From contig NZ_CP150300.1 of NCBI RefSeq assembly GCF_037991315.1, forward strand, positions 2,046,001 to 2,110,000: DNA of 64,000 bases. The letters are read 5' to 3'. Every line of letters begins with the position of its first letter. The stretch's first letter is position 1. The DNA is from Paenibacillus sp. FSL H8-0079 (GTDB lineage: Bacteria; Bacillota; Bacilli; Paenibacillales; Paenibacillaceae). The notes under the pieces are model-generated. The model was not told the origin of the DNA. It ran no database searches and was given only the letters and a program-made list of their open reading frames with translations. The translations under genes were made by a program, and so were the position numbers. Positions 9,798-18,110 of this stretch are shown one piece after another.

Positions 9798-11066
9798 TTG
9801 ATCGACGCTCAAGGTAACGGACTTGTTTTCTTACTATGTGTTCCCCGCAGTGGTAGCTCGTTGTCCACCGTCATGCTACAAAATCACAGTCGTATATTTG
9901 CCACCCAGGAAATGTGGTTTCTGATGAGCCTTGTCGATCTGCCAAAGACCGATTCACGTGCTTACGGTGGCAGCTCCATCATGCGTCAGTTCTACAATGC
10001 CATGGTATCTGAGGATGTTTTCGAAAAGGCGTGCAGAAGTTTTGCTCTTGAGATCTACAATGGATTCCTGGAAGGCAGTGGAGCAGACTTCATCGTTGAT
10101 AAATCTCCGCGTTATTATTACATGCTTGAATGGCTGGATCGTTTGTTCCCGCAGTCCAAGCGCATTCATCTCCAGCGTAATCCTCTGGCTATAGCAGCAT
10201 CATTCAAAAAGGTAAACCGTCATACAGGTGAAGGATTCGATCTGACTCATAGTCTACAGAGTAGCAAATTAAATATGAAAGCCGTAGATCTCACACTGGG
10301 TATGCTCCGCCTGAATGATTATTTTGCCGAACCACACACCAATGCGCATGAACTGCAATATGAACAATTGGTCGCCAGACCTCAGGAAGAACTCGAGAAA
10401 CTATGTGCATTTCTGGGGATTCGATATGAACAGGGTATGGAACAGTATGGACAGTTTCTGGATAGTGCAAAATCTGACATGTTCTACAGTATGGGGGTTG
10501 GTGATCCATTCCTCTCTTCGCATCAAGAGGCTCATCAGGGTTCTGTTAACAACTGGAAAAGTATATTAGATCCACAAGAAGTTGAACTGTATTGCCGTGT
10601 TATGGGTGCAGATCTGTTCCACCGGATGGGGTACAGTGAACAGCTGGCGGAAGCTGAACAATGGACGGGTGTTCGTTATGAAGCAAGTCCGGATCAGGAA
10701 GTCATTGACCGAATCACGCATCAGTTGACGGTAGCGACCGGTTGCCAGTGGCAGCAACAATACCGGATGCAGCCAGCTGATTCTGTTGTTCGTGATTCGC
10801 TCGCGAATCGGAATGATCCAGTTGTCGAAGGAAAGGAAAAGACAGATCCGACGTTGGCTGCGCTGGCAACGATCAGGCAGTTACAGGCCGCGCTACGAGC
10901 AGCAGATCATCGACTGGAACGGGGATACGGCGAGCGGGAGCGCTTGAAACTCCAACTGGCCTCTGCTCAAAGCAAAATACAGCGTATCAAATCATGGGTA
11001 CCATTTGGTCATCAGATCAGCGCTTGGGCTTCACAGCGCAAGATTCTACGGGGAGGAAAATCATGA
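9798..11066 (+). CDS. Sulfotransferase family protein, first gene of the lasso peptide operon
   Basis: A 422-residue PAPS-dependent sulfotransferase-like protein. The 5'-phosphosulfate loop PRSGSS is at residues 16-21, and the 3'-phosphate pair is visible as Arg127 and Ser135, eight residues apart as in known sulfotransferases. The core ends near residue 270. A long extension follows whose last 60 residues are charged and likely form a coiled coil, an unusual addition that could be a docking element. The TTG start is chosen because AAAGGAGAGG lies just upstream and the P-loop sits right behind it. The stop overlaps the cyclase start by four bases, tying it to lasso peptide production. The target is not proven; the peptide core offers Tyr5, Tyr19, Thr and Ser hydroxyls. 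Confidence 0.85.
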   Translation: MIDAQGNGLVFLLCVPRSGSSLSTVMLQNHSRIFATQEMWFLMSLVDLPKTDSRAYGGSSIMRQFYNAMVSEDVFEKACRSFALEIYNGFLEGSGADFIVDKSPRYYYMLEWLDRLFPQSKRIHLQRNPLAIAASFKKVNRHTGEGFDLTHSLQSSKLNMKAVDLTLGMLRLNDYFAEPHTNAHELQYEQLVARPQEELEKLCAFLGIRYEQGMEQYGQFLDSAKSDMFYSMGVGDPFLSSHQEAHQGSVNNWKSILDPQEVELYCRVMGADLFHRMGYSEQLAEAEQWTGVRYEASPDQEVIDRITHQLTVATGCQWQQQYRMQPADSVVRDSLANRNDPVVEGKEKTDPTLAALATIRQLQAALRAADHRLERGYGERERLKLQLASAQSKIQRIKSWVPFGHQISAWASQRKILRGGKS

Positions 11067-12994
11067 GCGCCATAGCGGGAATTGTTCACAACGATGGTCA
11101 GCAGGCGCTATGGGAAGACAGCTGGCGTTTGTACGCAAGCCTGGGGCATGTGCCTGCAGATACGACAGGGGTCTGGAAAGGCAATGAGGCGTTCCTTAGC
11201 TGTCATGCCCAGTGGATTACACCGGAATCGGTAAGCGAGAAGCTGCCTTTATATGATGAGGATAGTGGTCTGACCATCACAGCAGATGCCATCCTGGATA
11301 ATCGGGAACAACTGGCAGATCAATTACAGATATCCAGAGCAGAACTGGCTATGTTGGCGGATAGTGAACTGATCCTGCGTGCCTATCAGCGTTGGGGAGA
11401 CGATGTGGCTGTTCGATTACTAGGGGATTTTGTATTTGCCATCTGGGATGATCGGAATCGCAAACTATATGCAGCAAGAGACATTACAGGCATGAGAGCT
11501 TTTTATTACCGACATGATGGTTCACGTTTTGCTTTCTGCACACTCATGAATCCGTTGCTCGGACTTGAAGGGGTACATAAAGAACTTGATGAGACCTGGT
11601 TATCTGAGTTCCTTGCCATTCCTGACATGCATGATTCAGCAGATATCAACTCGACCGTATACCGGGGAATAAGTCAGCTGCCTTCTGCACATACACTTGT
11701 CTTCCGGGACGGGAGGCTGGAACTAAAGCAATATCATCGCTGGGATGAAGTGGAGCCTCTAAGGCTTAAATCCGACGGTGAATATGTAGAAGCGTTTCGA
11801 GAGGTCTTTGGGCAGGCGGTCGGATCACGATTGCGAACTCACAGGCAAGTGGCTGCTGCATTAAGTGGAGGGCTCGACTCCGGAGCCGTGGTTGGTTTTG
11901 CCTCCGGAACACTGAGAAGTCAGGGCAAACGGCTGCATGCCTATAGTTATGTTCCCGTGCCGGATTTCACTGATTATACGTCGAAAACGTTGCTGGCAGA
12001 CGAGAGGCCCTTCATTCGTTCCACGATTAATCACGTCGGCAATATCACAGAGAACTATCTTGATTTTGAAGGCAGAAGTCCTCTCAGTGAAGTGGATACT
12101 TGGCTCGACATTATGGAGATGCCCTATAAATACTTTGAAAATTCGTTCTGGATACGCGGATTCTATGAAAAAGCGAGCCAGCAGGATGCAGGCATTCTAC
12201 TCACAGGGGCACGTGGTAATTTCACCATCTCCTGGGGTCCGGCTCTGGATTATTACGCCAGTCTGCTGAAAAGTGGCCGTTGGTACCGCTGGTTCCGTGA
12301 GATGCAGCAGTATAGTGAACGCACTGGCATGCCTTTCTCCCGTATAGCCAAGATCACAGGGAAAAAGGCATATCCGGATTGGTTCAAGGCTCAGTCCAAA
12401 GGAGCCAGCCAGGCCGCATCCGTACAGTTGATTCATCCTGATTTTGCGCAGAGAACGGGTGTACTGGAACGACTCAAATCCATTATCGTTCTGCAGGGCG
12501 GTGCCCAGGCGGATGCGCTCAAAGTGCGTGCCGAGAAATTCAATAATCTGGCCATTGCGAACAAAAACGGTGCTGTCGCCACGAAATGTTCTCTCCGTTA
12601 CCGGGCTTGGGAGCGTGACCCGACAAGCGATGCCAGAGTCATTCGGTTCTGCCTGTCCGTACCGATTGAACAATATGTGAAACAAGGGACGGATCGTTCG
12701 TTGATTCGCCGGGCTACTTCACCGGAGTTGCCTGATAAGGTCAGACTGAATCAGCGGGTACGGGGTGTTCAGCCGGCGGATTGGTTACATCGCATCATTC
12801 CGAATTGGGATGCCTTTACGGCCGAGTTGCATGCCTTGTGTTCTGACAGCAAGGTCGCTGGCATATTAAACACGGAGCGTATCAAGTCTGCTCTGGCCAA
12901 TTTTCCGAGTCCGAGACCTGAACTTGCGTCTCATCCAGATCTGCGATTGATGATGCATAGTCTGATCGTCTATCGGTTCATTCGGAAATTTTGA
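11063..12994 (+). CDS. Lasso peptide cyclase (asparagine synthetase-like, C protein)
   Basis: A 643-residue asparagine synthetase B homologue. The N-terminal glutaminase-like half begins MSAIAGI, so Cys2 of true AsnB is replaced by Ser and ammonia release from glutamine should be lost, as in lasso cyclases. The ATP-pyrophosphatase motif SGGLDS is intact in the C-terminal half. Such enzymes adenylate the side chain of an acidic core residue and close the macrolactam onto the peptide's new N-terminus. The ATG at 11063 is chosen over an upstream in-frame start because GGGAGGA precedes it and the family's N-terminus begins there. It overlaps the sulfotransferase stop and lies 29 bases before the precursor gene. 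Confidence 0.92.
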   Translation: MSAIAGIVHNDGQQALWEDSWRLYASLGHVPADTTGVWKGNEAFLSCHAQWITPESVSEKLPLYDEDSGLTITADAILDNREQLADQLQISRAELAMLADSELILRAYQRWGDDVAVRLLGDFVFAIWDDRNRKLYAARDITGMRAFYYRHDGSRFAFCTLMNPLLGLEGVHKELDETWLSEFLAIPDMHDSADINSTVYRGISQLPSAHTLVFRDGRLELKQYHRWDEVEPLRLKSDGEYVEAFREVFGQAVGSRLRTHRQVAAALSGGLDSGAVVGFASGTLRSQGKRLHAYSYVPVPDFTDYTSKTLLADERPFIRSTINHVGNITENYLDFEGRSPLSEVDTWLDIMEMPYKYFENSFWIRGFYEKASQQDAGILLTGARGNFTISWGPALDYYASLLKSGRWYRWFREMQQYSERTGMPFSRIAKITGKKAYPDWFKAQSKGASQAASVQLIHPDFAQRTGVLERLKSIIVLQGGAQADALKVRAEKFNNLAIANKNGAVATKCSLRYRAWERDPTSDARVIRFCLSVPIEQYVKQGTDRSLIRRATSPELPDKVRLNQRVRGVQPADWLHRIIPNWDAFTAELHALCSDSKVAGILNTERIKSALANFPSPRPELASHPDLRLMMHSLIVYRFIRKF

Positions 12995-13023
12995 ATGAGG
13001 GCACATGAAAGGAGGTGAATACG

Positions 13024-13161
13024 ATGCAAATGGAAAAAAAGGAATGGCAAGCACCAGCTCTTGAAGTGTTGGAAGTCAATCAAACGATGGCCGGTACTGG
13101 CTACAGACAAATTGACTGGGTAACGGTTCACGATGCAGATCTGTACGATCCAACTTCCTAA
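13024..13161 (+). CDS. Lasso peptide precursor, paeninodin-like
   Basis: A 45-codon gene behind a near-perfect GGAGGTG site. The predicted leader (residues 1-22) carries the WQAP version of the YxxP-type recognition motif at 8-11 and Thr at -2 (Thr21-Met22). The predicted core, residues 23-45, begins AGTGYRQID, so Ala1 and Asp9 would form a nine-residue macrolactam ring. The tail continues with Trp10, is rich in Asp, has Tyr19, and ends PTS with Ser23 as the last residue. Paeninodin has the same core length, an Ala1-Asp9 ring and a C-terminal Ser that its cluster kinase phosphorylates. The match in plan with little sequence identity beyond the ring start suggests a new member of that class. 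Confidence 0.93.
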   Translation: MQMEKKEWQAPALEVLEVNQTMAGTGYRQIDWVTVHDADLYDPTS

Positions 13162-13194
13162 GTTATTAAGTTTTATGTAGTGTCATCATACTTA

Positions 13195-13270
13195 AAGGGC
13201 GGAATGCAACAAATCCAGCTTTTCGCCTCCGCCCTTATATTGAGCAACACGAATATAAGGGCTTTTTTTT
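13195..13270 (+). terminator. Intrinsic terminator with a competing upstream stem between precursor and kinase
   Basis: GCCCTTATATT (13231-13241) pairs perfectly with AATATAAGGGC (13252-13262) over a ten-base loop and is followed by eight T: a textbook terminator. The segment AAGGGCGGA (13195-13203) is perfectly complementary to 13228-13236, which includes the first six bases of the terminator's 5' arm. The two stems cannot form together, so the upstream stem could act as an antiterminator. At the least this limits read-through and keeps precursor mRNA in excess over the tailoring enzymes. Confidence 0.85.
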
Positions 13271-13299
13271 ACATTTTATTACGAAGGAGGCGTCGTTCA

Positions 13300-14247
13300 T
13301 TGTTGCCTGTGCATTATGTAGCGTATGGTTTGCGCTGGTCGAGCCAAATTCCAATGCCTGAACTGCAGAGCGTACCCATGCATGCAGAGATTCGTTCTGA
13401 TATCGCGGATGTACACATTGAGTCATCAGATCTGACTACATTGTGGGAGAAGTGGGATCTCGGCAACGACAACTTTGTGGCAAGGGAAGGCAGCCTTTTT
13501 TTCAAAATCGAAGATACAGGTCTGTTTCTAATGGAGCAAGGAAAGCGCATCGTTGTATGCTCACAACCGGGAGCAGATGAGAAGAAGGTTAGATTATTCA
13601 TCCTGGGCACCTGTATGGCGGTTATTATGATGCAACGTGGCATTCTTCCACTACATGGTAGTGCAGTTGTTATGGATGGCTGGGCTTACGCATTTGTCGG
13701 ACATTCGGGGGCAGGGAAATCAACGCTGTCGGCTGCACTCGCATCACGCGGATATCCGCTTCTCACCGATGATGTTGTCGCACTGACCTGGGATGCTGGG
13801 GGAAGAGCCATCGTATCACCTGGTTATCCGCAACAGAAGTTATGGCAGTCCAGTCTGGATGGCTTCGGCATGAAGGAACAGGATTATGCAACGGTTCATG
13901 CAGAGATTACGAAGTATGCGATACCTGTTCAGCACTATTTTCATGAGATGGCTGTGCCACTGGCAGGGGTATTTGAACTTGCTCCACAACCGGAAGAAGA
14001 CCATACGTCCGTTCAACTGGTTGAAGTGACAGGGCTGGAACGACTGCATCTGTTATGCTCCCATACGTTCCGTGGTGGACTCGTTGCAAGGCAAGGGTTG
14101 GCACAATGGCTATTCGAGACCGTCTCAAGACTCTCGGCAAGTGTGGAAATAGGCAGATTGACCAGAAAGGGCGCTGAGTTTACAGCATTTGAGATGGTGG
14201 ATCGGATCACAGATCATATACGCAAAGGAGTGCATACAGGACAATGA
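13300..14247 (+). CDS. HPr kinase-like lasso peptide kinase (PadeK type)
   Basis: A 315-residue protein resembling the C-terminal domain of HPr kinase/phosphorylase. The Walker A loop GHSGAGKST is at about residues 134-142, followed by LLTDDVVAL as in HprK-type kinases. In paeninodin-type clusters this kinase phosphorylates the C-terminal Ser of the precursor; the terminal Ser here fits. The TTG at 13300 is chosen because AAGGAGG ends nine bases before it; the longer open frame upstream runs through the terminator hairpin and has no ribosome site. It is the first gene after the terminator and its stop overlaps the B1 start by four bases. Confidence 0.88.
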   Translation: MLPVHYVAYGLRWSSQIPMPELQSVPMHAEIRSDIADVHIESSDLTTLWEKWDLGNDNFVAREGSLFFKIEDTGLFLMEQGKRIVVCSQPGADEKKVRLFILGTCMAVIMMQRGILPLHGSAVVMDGWAYAFVGHSGAGKSTLSAALASRGYPLLTDDVVALTWDAGGRAIVSPGYPQQKLWQSSLDGFGMKEQDYATVHAEITKYAIPVQHYFHEMAVPLAGVFELAPQPEEDHTSVQLVEVTGLERLHLLCSHTFRGGLVARQGLAQWLFETVSRLSASVEIGRLTRKGAEFTAFEMVDRITDHIRKGVHTGQ

Positions 14248-14543
14248 CAGCAACTACACCGATGAATGTGGAAGACCGGGTAACCCGGAAGGAAGGTAAT
14301 CTGGTCAGTGATATGGGCGGTGAGAAAGTCATGATGAGCATTAGCTCTGGAAAGTACTATAATCTCGGGAGTACGGGCGGGAGAATCTGGGATCTGATCG
14401 CAGAGGAACGTACGCTGGGGGAACTGGTGGAGGTACTTGCTGCGGAGTATGAGATTGAGCCGGATGTATGTCGTGAGCAGGTAGTGCAATTCCTGGAACA
14501 TCTGTCCCGTGAGGGATTAATCGACGTTGCTCGCGGAGTGTAG
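14244..14543 (+). CDS. Lasso peptide B1 protein (PqqD-like RiPP recognition element)
   Basis: A 99-residue PqqD-family protein. The KYYNLGSTGGRIWDLI stretch and a helical C-terminal half (ELVEVLAAEYEI, VVQFLEHLSREGLI) match RiPP recognition elements, which bind the leader's YxxP-type motif and hand the precursor to the B2 peptidase. The split of B into separate B1 and B2 genes is usual in Firmicutes and Actinobacteria. ATG overlaps the kinase stop (ATGA). It likely binds around Trp8-Pro11 of the leader. Confidence 0.92.
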   Translation: MTATTPMNVEDRVTRKEGNLVSDMGGEKVMMSISSGKYYNLGSTGGRIWDLIAEERTLGELVEVLAAEYEIEPDVCREQVVQFLEHLSREGLIDVARGV

Positions 14544-14544
14544 A

Positions 14545-15030
14545 ATGATGTTGCGAAAAATGAAGGCCTATTTCTCCCTTCCGCGCGCGATGCGCCGACT
14601 GGTCTGGGAAGCTTATGTTCTCCTGGGTTGGGCGCGAATCCTGAAGGCTATGCCATTTGCCAAAATCGCACCCGGGCTGGGGATGCCCATGGTCGAAACA
14701 CCGATGACCGGACTCGACCGCAGCGAGGTAATTGCGATACGGAATATTTCCAGAGCGATTGTGCTCGCCAGCAAATATACGTTATGGGAAAGCCGCTGCC
14801 TTGTTATGGCGATTGCCGGGATGAAGATGCTTGAGCGACGCAAGATAGAGAGTACGTTATATATGGGGACTGCACGAAATAAGCAAGGACATATGATGGC
14901 TCATGCCTGGCTGCGAAGTGGGAAATTGATCGTGACCGGAGCAGATACTATGGACCAATATACGGTTGTCGGCGTGTTTGGCAAACGGTGTCCGGAGAAG
15001 GGATCTGGGGAGATTGTCTATGATACATGA
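14545..15030 (+). CDS. Lasso peptide leader peptidase B2 (transglutaminase-like)
   Basis: A 161-residue cysteine protease of the lasso B2 family (papain/transglutaminase fold). The likely triad is visible: Cys85 in SRCLVMA, His120 in MAHAW and an Asp at 134 or 137. It should cut after Met22 of the precursor, behind the conserved Thr at -2. The ATG at 14545 begins two bases after the B1 stop and has GGAG six bases upstream; an upstream in-frame start would overlap B1 and lacks a good site. Its 3' end overlaps the nucleotidyltransferase start by eleven bases. Confidence 0.9.
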   Translation: MMLRKMKAYFSLPRAMRRLVWEAYVLLGWARILKAMPFAKIAPGLGMPMVETPMTGLDRSEVIAIRNISRAIVLASKYTLWESRCLVMAIAGMKMLERRKIESTLYMGTARNKQGHMMAHAWLRSGKLIVTGADTMDQYTVVGVFGKRCPEKGSGEIVYDT

Positions 15031-16216
15031 AAGTGAACTCTATTCATCAGGATTTCCGAAGGAGCTTAAACTGATTTTGAGTATGATTAGAGGTGATCTG
15101 ACGGCTCTATCCCCTGAAGAACTCAAGGCGCGTTTGCAGGGAACGGATTGGCAGCTCTTTCTGCGGCTTGTCTATCATCACCGCTTGTACTCTGTCCTTT
15201 ACCTGAAAATGAAAGAACTGAACTCCACGATCATTCCGGCGGATGTTATGGAGAGTCTGCGACAACAATATACGGCCAATACGTTTCGCATGTTACATCT
15301 GACAGCTGAGATGGAGCAGGTGTGCGGAGCTTTTCGTGAAAGAGGCATCCGCAATATTACACTAAAGGGACCGGCGCTCGCACATGATCTCTATGGCGAT
15401 GTATCCATGCGTACTTCCAAAGACCTGGATATTCTGATTCCATTCGATGATGTGGAAGCGGCTGAAGGTATTCTTGCTACCCTAGGTTACGTATCCAAGG
15501 AAGAGGAGCGAACACATACGGTTCGTAGTTGGAAATGGCGGGAACATCATATCTGTTACACACATCCGGTCAAGAAGACTCAAGTGGAGATCCATTGGCG
15601 GCTTAACCCGGATTCGGGCAAAGAAACCGATTTTGAATTGCTGTGGCAACGCAGCCGGTTCAGTTCATACACACAGACACCTGTCCGCATGCTCGAACAA
15701 GAAGATCTGTGGGCTTATCTGGTAACTCATGGAGCGCGGCACGGATGGTTCAGACTACGCTGGTTGCTGGATATCGACCAGATGATTCGCAGTATGTCAC
15801 TCGATGTGAAGAAAGTAGAACGGCGTCTGAAAGCAGAAGGACGGTTATCGATCGGTTCGCAGGCGCTCTGCTTGACCTCGGATTTATTTAACACGCCGCT
15901 GGATGCAGAGTACAGGTCCTTAATGTCCTTGAGTGATCGTACAGGCAAGCGATTAGCCAGTGAAGGCGTACTGTTCATGAATGACATGCTGGAAAGTCCA
16001 GCTGATATGAAGTCTTATCAATCGTATCTGTTTAAACTTCGAAGTACGAAGCAGAAATGGTTTTTCTTTATTGAACGTTTATATCCAAGTACATGGGATG
16101 TGGATCAATTGCCGCTTCCACGTTCTTTGTTTTTTCTATACTTTCCGTTACGTCCGTTTCTCTGGTTCTGGCGGCGAATTAAAAGGTATACGGTGACGGA
16201 AAGGGGTAAAGTATGA
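15020..16216 (+). CDS. Nucleotidyltransferase-fold protein of lasso cluster (PF14907 type)
   Basis: A 398-residue protein of the uncharacterised nucleotidyltransferase family seen in several Firmicutes lasso clusters. The polymerase-beta-like core has the metal-binding pair Asp135 and Asp137 in SKDLDILI, preceded by LKGPALAHDLYGD. In the Bacillus pseudomycoides lasso cluster a homologue was reported to act on the phosphorylated peptide and add sugar; whether that holds here is unknown. The ATG at 15020 is favoured by GGGGAG seven bases upstream, over a longer frame starting inside B2. It overlaps the exporter start by four bases. Confidence 0.82.
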   Translation: MIHESELYSSGFPKELKLILSMIRGDLTALSPEELKARLQGTDWQLFLRLVYHHRLYSVLYLKMKELNSTIIPADVMESLRQQYTANTFRMLHLTAEMEQVCGAFRERGIRNITLKGPALAHDLYGDVSMRTSKDLDILIPFDDVEAAEGILATLGYVSKEEERTHTVRSWKWREHHICYTHPVKKTQVEIHWRLNPDSGKETDFELLWQRSRFSSYTQTPVRMLEQEDLWAYLVTHGARHGWFRLRWLLDIDQMIRSMSLDVKKVERRLKAEGRLSIGSQALCLTSDLFNTPLDAEYRSLMSLSDRTGKRLASEGVLFMNDMLESPADMKSYQSYLFKLRSTKQKWFFFIERLYPSTWDVDQLPLPRSLFFLYFPLRPFLWFWRRIKRYTVTERGKV

Positions 16217-18033
16217 TCTCGGAATTAAAGTATTTCATGCGAAAGTTGCATCATGTTACGGGGCCCATTTTATATTGGAATCTGCTTGGGATGATCTGTA
16301 TCAGTCTCATGGAAGGGATCGGCATCTACATGCTTGTTCCGATGCTGAGTCTGATCGGCATATTTGATATGGGCTCCACAGGCTTGAACATTCCCTGGCT
16401 CGGAGAAGTGTTGAATCGTTTTTCTGAGAATAGTCAATTGTTACTCGTACTGTTCACCTTTGTGTTGATTGTCTCCGGACAGGCCTGGATGCAGCGTCTC
16501 CAGACGATCCGTAATACGCGAATCCAGCAGCAATTTGTACGAACGCTGCGCATGGAAACCTATGGTGCCATTATCATGGCGCAATGGTCATTTTTTCTCC
16601 AAAAACGAAAATCCGATTTTAACCATATATTAACGACTGAACTTGCACGTGTGAGCCAAGGAACGAGCATTATGCTGCAAATGGCAGCCTCGCTGATCTT
16701 TACGGGCATTCAGATCGGTCTTGCTTTCTGGTTATCCGCCAAGCTGACGGCACTTGTGCTGGTCTGTGGATTGTTATTATTTTTTGTCTTACGAAAATTC
16801 GTCAAGCGGGCCAAGCAGATCGGAGACCAGACCTCTGAATTCTCGCAAAGTTATTATAACGGCATTACCGAGCATTTCAACGGAATTAAGGATATCAAGA
16901 GCAATATGCTCGAGCGTTCACACATGAACTGGTTTGAGCGCATGTGCAGACAGATTGAACGCAATGTCATTCAATTTAGCCAATTGAACAGTGGCACACA
17001 GCTGATTCACCGGATGTCCGCAGCTATCATTATTGCGGCATTCATCTATCTTTCTCTCCGTGTAATGACAGTACCTCCGGCAAGTCTCATACTCATTATC
17101 CTTATCTTTTCCCGCTTATGGCCAAGGTTTACGGCGATTCAGTCCAATTTGGAGTACATCAGCTCCATGCTGCCTGCGTTTCGGGTGGTAAGAGAACTGC
17201 AAGCGCAGACGGCGAAGAGTCGTGAGTTTAGTGAAGAGATTGCCTCAGCAGGAGATGTTGGAATTGGTGGGATTCAACCTATGAAACTGAAGGAATCTAT
17301 CACGTGTCAGGATATCTGCTATCGCTATGAGGGAAGTGATACGTATTCATTGATGAATGTGCAAGCTTCTATACCTGCAAGGGGCATGACCGCGATTGTA
17401 GGCAAATCCGGAGCAGGCAAGAGCACGCTGATAGATCTGATTATGGGCCTTGTGAGGCCTGAAACTGGTCGTATTCTGATTGACGGTGTACCGTTGTCAG
17501 AAGAACGATTACTGAGCTGGCGAAGTTCCATCGGATATGTCTCCCAGGACCCATTCCTGTTTCATACGAGTATTCGGGAGAATCTGCGTCTGGTTGATCC
17601 GAATGCAAGTGAAGAACAGATGTGGCAAGCATTGCAGTTTTCGTCTTCTGCGGCTTTTGTACGGAAGTTACCTCAGGGTCTGGATACGATTATAGGTGAT
17701 CGAGGTATCCGACTATCTGGGGGGGAACGCCAACGGTTGGTGCTTGCCCGGGCCATGCTGCGGAATCCTTCGGTGCTAGTGCTGGATGAAGCAACGAGTG
17801 CGCTGGACAGTGAGAATGAACAGTACATTCATGAGGCGCTGGAACGGTTAAAAGGACATGTCACCATTATCGTGATTGCACACCGATTGTCCACCATTCG
17901 GACGGCAGATCGTGTGATTGTGCTGGACGAAGGTCGTGTCATCCAAGAGGGCGGATATCAGCAGTTATCTACAGACCCGGTAGGCACGTTCAGCAAACTT
18001 CTGAACATGCAAGCGGGTGTTGTAGGACAGTAG
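16213..18033 (+). CDS. ABC exporter of lasso peptide (D protein)
   Basis: A 606-residue half-transporter with an N-terminal six-helix membrane domain and a C-terminal ATPase. Walker A GKSGAGKST begins at residue 397, the signature LSGGERQR at about 501, and Walker B VLVLDEATSALD at about 522. Such D proteins export the finished lasso peptide and give self-immunity. It is the last gene of the run and is followed by a strong bidirectional terminator. No isopeptidase or separate immunity gene is visible, so the exporter probably protects the producer. Confidence 0.93.
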   Translation: MISELKYFMRKLHHVTGPILYWNLLGMICISLMEGIGIYMLVPMLSLIGIFDMGSTGLNIPWLGEVLNRFSENSQLLLVLFTFVLIVSGQAWMQRLQTIRNTRIQQQFVRTLRMETYGAIIMAQWSFFLQKRKSDFNHILTTELARVSQGTSIMLQMAASLIFTGIQIGLAFWLSAKLTALVLVCGLLLFFVLRKFVKRAKQIGDQTSEFSQSYYNGITEHFNGIKDIKSNMLERSHMNWFERMCRQIERNVIQFSQLNSGTQLIHRMSAAIIIAAFIYLSLRVMTVPPASLILIILIFSRLWPRFTAIQSNLEYISSMLPAFRVVRELQAQTAKSREFSEEIASAGDVGIGGIQPMKLKESITCQDICYRYEGSDTYSLMNVQASIPARGMTAIVGKSGAGKSTLIDLIMGLVRPETGRILIDGVPLSEERLLSWRSSIGYVSQDPFLFHTSIRENLRLVDPNASEEQMWQALQFSSSAAFVRKLPQGLDTIIGDRGIRLSGGERQRLVLARAMLRNPSVLVLDEATSALDSENEQYIHEALERLKGHVTIIVIAHRLSTIRTADRVIVLDEGRVIQEGGYQQLSTDPVGTFSKLLNMQAGVVGQ

Positions 18034-18055
18034 GGAGGCAAGCCATAACGTAAAG

Positions 18056-18078
18056 AGGCGCGCCACGATGGCGCGCCT
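18056..18078. terminator. Bidirectional hairpin between exporter and cysC
   Basis: AGGCGCGCCA and TGGCGCGCCT form a ten-base perfect GC-rich stem with a three-base loop between two convergent genes. The T run is short, so it may act as a blocking hairpin in both directions. Confidence 0.7.
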
Positions 18079-18110
18079 TTCATGTAAGTCATTAGTGTGA
18101 TGTGCAAGAA

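Noticed and set aside
10994..11062. Upstream start for the lasso cyclase
   Set aside because: It would overlap the sulfotransferase by 73 bases and place residues before the MSAIAGI start typical of AsnB-like proteins.
13180..13299. N-terminal extension of the lasso kinase
   Set aside because: The frame is open from 13180 but runs through the terminator hairpin, has no ribosome site at its start and gives a basic stretch foreign to the family. The TTG at 13300 behind AAGGAGG is better.
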